From Calendula officinalis (lineage: Eukaryota; Streptophyta; Magnoliopsida; Asterales; Asteraceae), in NCBI GenBank assembly GCA_963853835.1, contig OY970820.1:21879873-21943872 (forward strand): a stretch of DNA of 64,000 bases, read 5' to 3'. The notes beneath the pieces were generated by a model, which searched no databases, was not told where the DNA came from, and was given only the letters and a program-made list of their open reading frames with translations. The first letter of the stretch is position 1; every line of letters starts with the position of its first letter. Positions 1-9,200 of the stretch are shown in pieces. The translations under genes and the position numbers were made by a program.

Positions 1-209
1 AGTTGGGTGGATTCCCATCGACTCAATCACGATAGGCGTGGTGTGAGGGGCAGTTGGGTGGATTCCCATCGACTCAATCACGATAGGGTGATGTGAGGGG
101 CAGTTGGGTGGATTCCCATCGACTCAACCACAATAGTAGTCTTACTCATTGGACGTATTCCGGTGGGCAAGAGTGTAGGGTCACACTAAGGTGACTAGAA
201 TGGGTAGTT

Positions 210-251
<42 letters not shown>

Positions 252-602
252 TTATTGGTTTTATGAAACGTGACATTTCATTTTATTATCGGGTCTAAAC
301 CCATGTAGCTCACGAGACGTTTTTGTCTCACGTACTCCTTGTTTTGTTTTACTATGTACTCAGGTTCGGGATCGGAGGTTTAGGTACGCATGGATAGAGA
401 TGCGGGGCCTAGAGTAGAAGAACTTTAGATTGGATTTGTGCTTAGCTTTGGTTTTGATCTAATTTGTAACACCAAACTTTATACTCTGATTTTCATACCA
501 AGGTTTTTGTAAATCCATATTTTTGTTTGGAATAGTTCTTCTATTTATGAAAAATGTCATTATTTGGGGTAAATGTTTTGTATTAAAAATTGAGGTGTTA
601 CA
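1..602 (+). repeat. 5' LTR, 3' part only
   Basis: Contains three of the 51-bp tandem units (1-137), a (TA)n tract at about 214-244 and the terminal TGTTACA at 596-602. By eye it matches 28345-28946 base for base except for the longer (TA)n. It is cut by the window edge. Confidence 0.85.
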
Positions 603-605
603 ACT

Positions 606-618
606 TGGTATCAGAGCT
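606..618 (+). other. tRNA-iMet primer binding site
   Basis: TGGTATCAGAGCT lies three bases after the 5' LTR end. It is complementary to the 3' end of plant initiator tRNA-Met and marks minus-strand priming for this element. The pararetrovirus copies use the same tRNA. Confidence 0.85.
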
Positions 619-853
619 ATAGTTTAAGTGAATTAGGTTGGATGACCATCCTAGTCTTAGACTGTAGCATTAGGAATGTAAGATTCCTTGAGATCGATAG
701 GTTGACCTTGAGACTTTATATTAAGTTTAGGGTTGAACCTAGGGGGACCGATGAGAATTGATACGATTATGGATATTGAGTCTTATGCGACTAATGGGTT
801 GTACACAAAGTACTAAATGTTTAATGTCTTTCGTTTAGTCTTGGTCGAAAGAA

Positions 854-2215
854 ATGGCGACCACGCATAGAAGTGGTAAAGCCCCGGAGGGCCGGGAGGA
901 AGAAATACCTCATGTCGAGGTTGTGGTTGAACAGGAAAGTCAACCGTCGATGCATCAAGTTGATGAATCGGAGGTCGGAGCTAATAGAACTCCGGTGACC
1001 ATGGCGGACCTCCAAACTATTATTGAACAACTCAGGGGAGTGGTGGCCGATGAGGTGCACCGCATCATTGGGGACCGTGAGAGGTCGGGTGAAGATCGTG
1101 TATCCGAGGCTAGATCGGATGAGAAAACCAGGGATGGTGGCACTCGAGTGGAGAAATCCTCCACAGGTGGTTGTAGTGATGCAAGGGCGAGACCCGATAA
1201 AAATTATGGTTGTTCTTTTAAGACCTTCATGGCTTGTAAGCCAAATGTGTATACGGGTAGTTCGGACCCGAAAGTAACTATGAGGTGGATCCGAGAAACC
1301 GAGAGGGTTATCGGTAGTAGTAAGTGTAAGGATGCCGATATGGTGACGTATGCGTCACAACTATTGAAAGAAGATGCCATGGTGTGGTGGGATATCGTGT
1401 ATGAGACCCTCGGGAGGGAGGTGATTGAGAAGATGTCATGGGACGACTTTACCACGAGGTTGAAGAGAAAGTTTTGCCCCGACAGGGATTTGGAAAAGAT
1501 GCATGAGAGGTTTGTAAACCTAAAGAAGGGTGATAGGTCGGTTGAGGAGTACTCAAGGGAGTTCACGGGATTGCTCCCGTTTGTTGTAAGAACTTATTTT
1601 GAGGAAAGGTCGAGGGTAGTCCGGTATGCTTGTGGGCTACCTTGGGATTACCAATTGAAGGTAAGAAGAGCGGTCACACTCGATGAGGCCATTGGTGCCG
1701 CCCGGGGTGTAGAAGAGATAGATGCGACAAGGAATGCCGTTAGGGCCCATGTGAACGAGAAAAGGAAAGCCGAGAGTGGCTCGGGAACTTCTAAAAAGGG
1801 GAAGTTCACATCAAATTCCTTCAAGCAAGGAAGCGTTGTCCCGTGCAAGAGATGCGGGAAGAACCATGCCGGCGAGTGCCGAGGAGATTCGAAGGTGTGC
1901 TATATTTGTGGAAAGACGGGGCATATAGCACGGGATTGTAGATCCAAGGCGCTCTCCGAGGTGGAGTGTTACTCGTGCCATGAAATGGGACACTATAGCA
2001 ATGCGTGCCCGAAAAAGAGGATCGAGCCAAAGGTGCCCGCGGTTCAAAAGAAAGAGGAACTGGCTAAAGTGAAGGGGCGTTCCTTTCAGGTGACTCGAGA
2101 GGAAGCAAGAGAGGTGCACGATGTGGTATCAGGTACTTTATTCATTAACTTCATGCCATCTTCTATATTATTTGATTCGGATTCTACTTGTTCGTTGGTC
2201 TCACGAGTTTGGTAG
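854..2215 (+). CDS. gag: Ty3-type retrotransposon Gag with zinc knuckles and a truncated protease start
   Basis: A 453-aa open frame starts 235 bases after the primer site. The N-terminal 100 residues are charged and low complexity. A retrotransposon gag core follows (about 115-290, with the WW...D/F...F and Y-F/V motifs of plant Ty3 gags). A degenerate CxxCx3Hx4C lies at 331-342, and canonical CCHC knuckles at 349-362 and 372-385. The last 15 residues run into a protease-like segment where the catalytic Asp-Ser-Gly has become Asp-Ser-Asp, and the frame closes with TAG at 2213. Gag packages the element RNA into cytoplasmic particles. Intact gag with no polymerase fits a non-autonomous (TR-GAG-like) element. 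Confidence 0.85.
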   Translation: MATTHRSGKAPEGREEEIPHVEVVVEQESQPSMHQVDESEVGANRTPVTMADLQTIIEQLRGVVADEVHRIIGDRERSGEDRVSEARSDEKTRDGGTRVEKSSTGGCSDARARPDKNYGCSFKTFMACKPNVYTGSSDPKVTMRWIRETERVIGSSKCKDADMVTYASQLLKEDAMVWWDIVYETLGREVIEKMSWDDFTTRLKRKFCPDRDLEKMHERFVNLKKGDRSVEEYSREFTGLLPFVVRTYFEERSRVVRYACGLPWDYQLKVRRAVTLDEAIGAARGVEEIDATRNAVRAHVNEKRKAESGSGTSKKGKFTSNSFKQGSVVPCKRCGKNHAGECRGDSKVCYICGKTGHIARDCRSKALSEVECYSCHEMGHYSNACPKKRIEPKVPAVQKKEELAKVKGRSFQVTREEAREVHDVVSGTLFINFMPSSILFDSDSTCSLVSRVW

Positions 2216-2440
2216 AAAGTTAAATGTGCCGACCGATGTTGTTAGATGAAAAATATGAAATAGAGGTAGCCAATGGGAAATCTCAACGATCGAATTTGTT
2301 TATAGAAGTTGTGATTTAGAAATAAATGGGAAAAAGTTTAAAAATTGATTTATGTCCATGAGAAAGAAGGATTTTGACGTGATTATCAGTATGGATTGGT
2401 TGGGTATGCACCAAGCCGAGGTATTGTGTGACTATAGCTT
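2216..2440 (+). pseudogene. Decayed Ty3 protease remnant
   Basis: After the gag stop, interrupted reading frames still resemble the end of a Ty3 aspartic protease. Near 2371-2440 a frame reads FDVI.SMDWL..HQA, a pattern common just after the protease in plant Ty3 elements. Stops and frameshifts separate the pieces, and the similarity fades by about 2450. No RT follows. Confidence 0.6.
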
Positions 2441-3642
2441 AATGCTCGTACGGATTGGTGGTTATAGGAATTGGAGGTAAGTTGTATGACGTGGATATTT
2501 ATTTTGGGGAATGATTTCCCGGTTAGTTATGTGTATGGAAATTTTTTTTTTTTTAAAAGGAATATGGTTCGGTGTGTCGCAGATAGTAAGGATGTAGGGG
2601 TTGATGTTAATATATGGTATCAAAAGATGAACCGCAAGGACGGTAAATGTTTCAAACAAATGGATAGTAGTACAATGAAGTACTAAGTTTTGGTAAGAAT
2701 TGTAGTAAGGATGGAAATTTGGAAATAGAAATCTCGGAATTTAGACTTGAGTATTTGGCGAGAATCTGGATAAGTAATGTAATGTTAATATATGTAAATG
2801 GGAAAGAAAAGAATGATTAAAGGTATAGTGATGCCTTGGAACAAATAAATGTAACATAGGTGGAAAAGAATAAGTGTCAGGAATGACATATTTTAATTGT
2901 TAGAAAGAGTGGAGTAAAAATTGGCATGTAGCCATAACAAGTTTCGTGGCAAGGGATGATCGATTTGATATTAAGGGTAAGATAACGATTATGGGCAAAA
3001 TGTCATAATAATGATGTGATATAATATGACATAGCGTGTATGAGACTACGACTGGGAAATAAATATCTCAAGGTATCGCGATGTAGAAAGACGGGAACAT
3101 GGAATGTTGGGCTAATGGGTGCCAAGTCATGGGTTACAAATGTAGACCGGAGTCGATTGGTTGACTCAAAGGTGACCGGGTTGGCCGGTGAACTTTGGTT
3201 AAAGGAATAGATTGGTGGTTACCCCGGTGGTAATAAAAGGATTGGAAATCGGTAATAAAGAAATGGACCGGTTAAGGATGATTGATGTGTAAGTGAAACG
3301 GTAAACGACAATCGGAGATTTTATTGGTATACCCGCGGGGTACAATGCATGTGCACTATATGATGGCCTTGGAAGGCATATAATAATTGGAAAGATAATA
3401 TTATATGAAATGTGCTAAGTACTATGTTTGATGGGGGGACATATGTATAGGGGAGAAAAAGATAATGCGATTTTTTATAGGAGAGGTGCTAGAACGCACG
3501 ATGAGCGATTTGATGATCGAATGGGTAATATAGTAGCGAGGCTACGCGATGCGAAAAGATGGATGTCAGATGACATTGGCGTGGCATGTGCATATGGTTG
3601 TATATGTGCACAATAGATACGTTTAGATTGAGTTGGCGTGAT
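2441..3642 (+). other. Non-coding interior of the Ty3-type element
   Basis: About 1.2 kb with no credible gene. Short open frames lack recognisable domains and codon bias. The sequence is G/A rich on the plus strand, as is the matching 3' interior at 25.9-27.0 kb. I see no RT, RNase H or integrase trace. Confidence 0.6.

Positions 3643-3722
<80 letters not shown>
3643..3722. repeat. (TA)n microsatellite at the left EPRV border
   Basis: About 80 bp of almost pure TA. The retroelement lies to the left and pararetroviral intergenic sequence starts immediately to the right. A second (TA)n closes the cluster at 25849-25887, so the viral DNA appears to sit inside one original TA repeat. Confidence 0.9.
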
Positions 3723-3724
<2 letters not shown>

Positions 3725-4278
3725 CATTTATATTCATTTATCAAAATGTAATTATCAAAATACACATTGTGTGTATACCCCGGGTGAGTATACATTTATT
3801 ATCAAACATTTATTATCAAAATATTTTATCAAGATACAAAAAGTTTCGTTCATAGTATCAATTTAATTATCAAAAGAGACATGTGGGTCCTACTTTCAAG
3901 GACAATGATCACAAAATGTCAAGATTACTTTCTAAAAGAAGATGCAATAATCACAAGAGATAAGATTACTTTACCAAAAGAAGATGCTACTTTATAAAAA
4001 GAAGAAAAGAAGAAAGAAGACAAAAAGGAGATTATTCATTCAAAGACTTTTTAAGATTCAAGACTCCTATAAAAGGAAGCAAGGTTCTCATTCAAGAGGC
4101 ATTCAAAAAATTCTAAGATGTTTAGTAAATGTCTAGAAAAATTTCTTTATCTACTTCTCAATGTTCAAAGTCTTTAGACTTTCAAATCATTCTTTCTCCA
4201 GATGTATGTAAAAATTGTACTTCAAGTTTAATCAAAGAAGGTATTATTTAAATTCTTATCTTTAAATTCTCATTTAAT
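3721..4278 (+). promoter_or_regulatory. EPRV copy 1 intergenic region and 35S-type promoter
   Basis: AT-rich region between the (TA)n and the leader ORF. It starts part-way into the viral intergenic region; the first ~47 bases, seen after copy 2 at 19141-19187, are missing. It contains a small hairpin-forming palindrome (3772-3794, TGTATAC arms around CCCGGG), a GA-rich stretch (3990-4030) and a TATA box at 4068-4076, predicting a start near 4100. By analogy with caulimoviruses this would drive the full-length pregenomic RNA in the nucleus. Confidence 0.7.
4068..4076 (+). promoter_or_regulatory. TATA box, EPRV copy 1
   Basis: TATAAAAGG in the intergenic region about 535 bp upstream of the primer site. 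The same box occurs at 19518-19526 in copy 2 and inverted at 20434-20442. Confidence 0.7.
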
Positions 4279-4539
4279 ATGTCTTATAATGCATTCTTTA
4301 ACTTTCTTAAAGTTTTTTATCAACTTGTTGACTTACAAGAATTTATTAACGAAGAATTTTCTAGAATAACATACTTGAATTCTAGATTATACAATGATCC
4401 ATTTTGTCATAAAGATACAGTGAGTCACCTTATAATATTAAAACAAAGATGCTTAAACAAAAAGTTAATAACAAAATTAGAATTAACACAAGAATATCAA
4501 TACTTACTTTTAAGAATTATTTCCTCTATTAAATCATAA
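4279..4539 (+). CDS. 86-aa leader ORF, EPRV copy 1
   Basis: An 86-codon ATG frame lies in the long leader between the TATA box and the primer site. I do not recognise the product. It is rich in Phe, Leu, Asn and Ile, with a hydrophobic amphipathic N-terminus. An identical frame is present in inverted orientation (20231-19971), and a fused, truncated form occurs at 19729-19920. Caulimovirid leaders normally carry short uORFs that are bypassed by ribosome shunting. This one is long for a uORF and may be coding or only leader sequence. Confidence 0.45.
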   Translation: MSYNAFFNFLKVFYQLVDLQEFINEEFSRITYLNSRLYNDPFCHKDTVSHLIILKQRCLNKKLITKLELTQEYQYLLLRIISSIKS

Positions 4540-4601
4540 TTAAAATTATTTCCTCAATTAAATATTAAATCATAATAAAAATTATTTCCTCAAGTAAAGA
4601 T

Positions 4602-4614
4602 TGGTATCAGAGCC
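4602..4614 (+). other. tRNA-iMet primer binding site, EPRV copy 1
   Basis: TGGTATCAGAGCC, the conserved Caulimoviridae minus-strand primer site (discontinuity 1), used as base 1 of these genomes by convention. Confidence 0.92.
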
Positions 4615-4630
4615 ATGTTTGACTGGTAAT

Positions 4631-4828
4631 ATGCTCGAAAGTTTTACTTTATATTTGAAGAATTTTGATTTAAAAATTAGAAGAGAAATTATTAGTTTTA
4701 ATAAGGATGCAGAGACAAGACCAGTGGTTGGTTGGATTAGCGTAAGACGCGCAGAAATGATTAAAGTAAGTCGCGGTGCCGGACCACAACTACCGTCGGG
4801 ACGATTCCCCTCTGTTCATCAATATTAA
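4631..4828 (+). CDS. 65-aa ORF just after the primer site, EPRV copy 1
   Basis: An ATG frame of 65 codons sits between the primer site and the MP gene, the position of ORF VII in caulimoviruses. The open frame continues upstream across the primer site, but the first ATG is at 4631. The second half is basic and much more GC-rich than its neighbours. It is identical in copy 2 (11954-12151). The product is not recognised; it may be a small protein or leader sequence constrained for RNA function. Confidence 0.4.
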   Translation: MLESFTLYLKNFDLKIRREIISFNKDAETRPVVGWISVRRAEMIKVSRGAGPQLPSGRFPSVHQY

Positions 4829-4875
4829 AACAAGTAAGGTTTCTTGTAGATTTTTAAATAAAAATTTAACTAAAT

Positions 4876-5949
4876 ATGAGTAAACTACCACGTATGTTAT
4901 CTAAAAAACATACTCTTGATAAAAATATTAACGAGGAAAGTGAAAATGTAGACAATCAAATAAATTCTATAGAAGAAACTACTGATAATATAGAACAAAG
5001 CCTATACGATTGGACTATACCAAAAACAAAAATAAATACTATTTATAAAATAGGAACTTTTGATTATTTTCAAGGATACTCTATCAAAATGACCGAACAA
5101 ACTTTTTCTTTAGGTCAAAATCAACAAAATTTAACCTTGTTATCATCTCGATCTATTTTACAACATAGAACTAAATACAAATTTTTACATATAGGTTTAG
5201 TACAAATAGCAATAAAACCTTTATTTAGACTTGGAATTGATGCTCCTGTTTTACTAATCTTAAGAGACAAAAGACATAAAAACTTTGAAAATTCTATTCT
5301 AGCTTTAGCTGAAACCAATATTGCCAATGGTCCTATTTATTTTAACTGTTATCCAAATTTTTCTGTAGGATTATTTGATAAAAATATTTTAGATTGTTTA
5401 GTCCTAACAGTTGAAACGAAAAACTTAGAATTCAAAAATGATACAAGACCTTTAGCAATAATTTATCGTGTTTGTTATAAAACTATGTCAACAACTTTAG
5501 AACCAAGAACTCGTTTGGAAAGCCCTAAAGATGAAACAATTATATATGAAGCAAATACCAAGCACACTAAAGTTCATACTCCAAAAAGATTAAAATGGTC
5601 TGATATTACTCAATCATGTAATTGGAATCTACAAAATATTATTGAACCAACACCTTTAGATTCTTCAAGACAAATTTCAAATATTATTGAACATACAGAT
5701 GGTTCAGTTGATATAAATTTTTCTACATTAAATATTTCATCAAGATTTTCTACTAGTTCTGTTCAGGAGGCTAGTACTTCAAAATCTTTGTTTCATAAAT
5801 CAAAATCTTTAAAATTAAAAACTGTTGACTATTCAAACTCTATTCCAAAACCTTTATATCAAGAAGATCAAAATAGTGAAAATAGTTTACCTAGTCCAAC
5901 TAAATCTGATTTTATTGATGAACTCCAAAGTTTTAGAAAACAAACATGA
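4876..5949 (+). CDS. MP: Movement protein (30K superfamily), EPRV copy 1
   Basis: A 357-aa intact frame resembling caulimovirid movement proteins, which form tubules through plasmodesmata for cell-to-cell spread. The conserved 30K-type core is about residues 45-205, including the G-x-D-x-P region near 120 and the following hydrophobic strands. The C-terminal 130 residues are Ser-rich and variable, as usual. The stop overlaps the next start as ATGA (5946-5949), suggesting coupled termination-reinitiation. Copy 2 carries the same protein at 12199-13272. In many badna-like genomes MP is fused to the polyprotein; here it is separate. Confidence 0.88.
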   Translation: MSKLPRMLSKKHTLDKNINEESENVDNQINSIEETTDNIEQSLYDWTIPKTKINTIYKIGTFDYFQGYSIKMTEQTFSLGQNQQNLTLLSSRSILQHRTKYKFLHIGLVQIAIKPLFRLGIDAPVLLILRDKRHKNFENSILALAETNIANGPIYFNCYPNFSVGLFDKNILDCLVLTVETKNLEFKNDTRPLAIIYRVCYKTMSTTLEPRTRLESPKDETIIYEANTKHTKVHTPKRLKWSDITQSCNWNLQNIIEPTPLDSSRQISNIIEHTDGSVDINFSTLNISSRFSTSSVQEASTSKSLFHKSKSLKLKTVDYSNSIPKPLYQEDQNSENSLPSPTKSDFIDELQSFRKQT

Positions 5950-6242
5950 GTTCTAAGATACAAATTAATTGTTCAAAAAGCAACCGAATTTTTACAAATA
6001 TAATAAACGGTAATTGGAAAATGATTTCTAGAATAACTAAAAATATTAAAAGATTACAAGAATCAAGAAATAATGAATTAACAATTTTAAGCTATATTCC
6101 AATAAACACAAAAGAATATTATAAACAAATTATAAAAATCAATCGTTTAGAAATAGGAATCAAAGGCTTAGAAAAGACAATATGTCGTAATTTAGAATCT
6201 ATAAAATATACCTCTTCAATTCTAACTAGAAACACTTGTTAA
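5946..6242 (+). CDS. 98-aa small basic protein, EPRV copy 1
   Basis: The start overlaps the MP stop (ATGA) and the frame ends 17 bases before the polyprotein ATG. The protein is basic, with many Lys, Arg, Asn and Ile, and has a predicted helical second half. In caulimoviruses the small genes between MP and coat protein are the aphid factor and the virion-associated protein. By position and size this may be a virion-associated-protein analogue, but I see no diagnostic motif. It is intact and identical in copy 2. Confidence 0.65.
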   Translation: MSSKIQINCSKSNRIFTNIINGNWKMISRITKNIKRLQESRNNELTILSYIPINTKEYYKQIIKINRLEIGIKGLEKTICRNLESIKYTSSILTRNTC

Positions 6243-6259
6243 TAGATTTTTCTTTAACA

Positions 6260-9200
6260 ATGGAACTTGATTTTTCAAAATTAGATTTTAACTTTGATTT
6301 TGATTATTTAAAAGAGATTGAATATTATAAAGAATATAATAATGAAAAAAGAATATGGCATGAATTAAATTATTCATATTATTTAAGATATCTTCACTTT
6401 GGTTTATGGGAAACCTATGTTTTTGAAAATAAAATCCATTCTCCATTCTTTCAATGGTTTGAATTATTTTATGTTCCTAAACATAATATAGATTACCCTT
6501 TTAAGAATGAAATAATAACTCCTATTATAGGAAAAATTTATAAAGATGCAAACTCTCATAAAGAAATTGTTACTGATTTTCCCCCTAAAGCAGATATTAT
6601 CATAAATGATAAATACATAGGCACTCCTTTAGTTCAAGCCCCTAATCCTGTTAATAAAGATAAGTGTCTTCAAAATATTATTTATCAAAATAATTACTCT
6701 AATGAAACATTATCTATTATAACAGAGCATTTACTTAAAATAGAAGAAAAAATTGATGAAACTCATTTTAATCAAAAACCCGAATTAGAAAAAAATAAAG
6801 CTTCTACTTCTAAAAGTAAAGTTACAAATAATATAAGTTTTACTCCTTGGCAAATTGAAAAAGATTTTAATTTAGGGAATAAGAGTCTAATTAAAGAATT
6901 AGAAAAAAGACTTTCAAAACTTAATATTTCCAATACCAATAATATTAATACTTTAAATAATGAGGATTCTGAAACAGATAGTGATAATAATGATATAAAT
7001 TTAAAAGATTTAAAAGATCTAACTCAACAATTCAACGCTAATAATAATGATGACATTCATCGGCTTACCAATGATTTTTCAAAATTAAATAAAATAAATC
7101 AAACTAATACTGTTAGAAATCCTAGGCCGCAAATAAGAAATTATTGGAATAGACCATCTTTACCCGATATTCAACTTGAAGAAAAGAATTTTACTCTTGA
7201 TCGGGCTTCTTATGATGGTACTTCTATTTATGAATGGAATATTGATGGATTTACAGAACATCAAATTATGAATCTTATTCATGAAATTACTATGGCAGCT
7301 AATGCTTATCAAACACATAATAATAATCAAACTTCAATTGTTAATATGATTATTGCTGGTTTCACTGGCAACCTTAAAGGTTGGTGGGATTTTTATATTA
7401 CTACTGAAGAAAAAACAAAAATTTTTACTGCTAAAAAGACTGTTGTCAAACAAGAAAATAATCAACAATTAGAAACTCAAGAAGATGATATGGTAAATAC
7501 CTTAATTTTTGCTATTACTAAAAGTTTTGTAGGAGATCCTACTTCTTTTCAAGAAAAAACATCAGAAATACTAATGAATCTACATTGTAGAAAACTTACT
7601 GATTTTAGATGGTATAAAGATAATTATCTTGCCAAAGTTTTTTCTAGACCAGACTGTAAAGAAAGTTATTGGAAGGAACGCTTTATTGCGGGACTACCAA
7701 AACTCTTTGCAGAAAAGGTTAGACAGAAATTAAGAGAAATTTTTAATAATACTATTCCTTATCAAGATCTTACTTATGGAGATTTAGTTAATTACATTAA
7801 TCAAGAAGGATTAGCAATATGCTCAGATCTTAGATTTAAAGAAAAACTTAAAAAAGAAAGAATTAATAGTAGAAACGAATTAGGAAATTTCTGTCAACAA
7901 TATGGTTATCAACCTTTAACAGGGCCATCTACTTCAAAAATAAAACCTTATAAAAAGAAGGCTTTAAAATATTTCAAGAGAAAAGATAAATATTCTACCA
8001 CTGAAAATTATAAGAAAAAACAAAATTTTTCTAAAAAACCCTATAAACCGTTTTATAAAAAGCCCAAAAGAAAATCAAAAGATATTATTATATGTCATAA
8101 ATGTGGTCGAAATGGACACACTGCTAATAATTGTTATGCCAAAACCAAAATTAATGAATTAAATATTTCTGAAGAATTAAAGGAACAAATAAGAAAAATT
8201 ATTTTAAATACTGATTCTGACTCAGAAGATAGTATTTCTGACTATCAAAATAATGATTTAAATATTCTTGAGCATACAACATCTAGTTCTAATGAATCTG
8301 ATACATGTGAATGTATTGGAAAATGTCATTGTAATTCATTAATAAATGTTATTACAAGTAATTCTATAAATATACTTTCCCAACAAGATAAAGATTTATT
8401 AAATTCTCTAGACAAAATACAAGATAAAAATACTCAAGAATTAATCATTAAACAAATACTTGGAAAATCTCAAAATAAAACTAACGAAAATAATTTTAAT
8501 TTACAAAATATATATGAAAGATTTACAGAAAGAAAACCAATTTCAATACAAGAATTACAAGAGGAATTAAAAACAGTAAAACAAGATATAAAAGATATAA
8601 AAAATAGACTTTTAAATTTAGAAAAAGGAAAAGATAATAAAATTGGAAAAGTAACTATGGATAAAGAAAAAATAATAAACAGTCAGATTTCTCAAAAGTG
8701 GAATACTCAAGTCACTTTAGTAAAAAATAATTTTAAAATTAATATTACTGCTCTAATTGATAGTGGCGCTGATATGAATTGTATTCAAGAAGGAATTTTC
8801 CCTACACAGTTTTATGAAAAAACTGCATCTAGATTGTCTGGTGCTGGAGGTTCAAGATTAAATGTAAACTATAAAGTTTCAGATGTTCATATTTGCAATG
8901 ATCAAGATTATTGTTATAAGACTCATTTAATTTTAGTTAAAAATCTTTCCTCTCCTTTAATTTTAGGAACACCATTTATTACAAAATTATATCCATTTAT
9001 GGTTCGTGATAATGGTATACAAACAAATGTTTTTGGAAAAGAAATCTTTTTTGAATTTTGTGAACCACCTTCATATTCTACAATTAATATTCTTAATTAT
9101 AAATCAAAACAAGCTGAATATTTGATTAATGAAATCAATAGTGTTCGAACAACTAATCAATTAACTCAAGCTCATGTTCAAAACAAAATAAAAACTTTAA

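Noticed and set aside
3489..3855. Open frames encoding long Tyr-Ile repeats across the (TA)n tracts (also near 25649-25945).
   Set aside because: These are translations of a TA microsatellite, not proteins.
3721..4100. Possible as-1 (TGACG) sites in the EPRV promoter linking it to the nearby TGA factor gene.
   Set aside because: I found no TGACG or CGTCA in the viral promoter stretch, so the proximity of a TGA gene looks coincidental.
4601..4630. Extension of the 65-aa frame upstream across the primer site.
   Set aside because: It would need a TTG start inside the primer site; the first ATG is at 4631.
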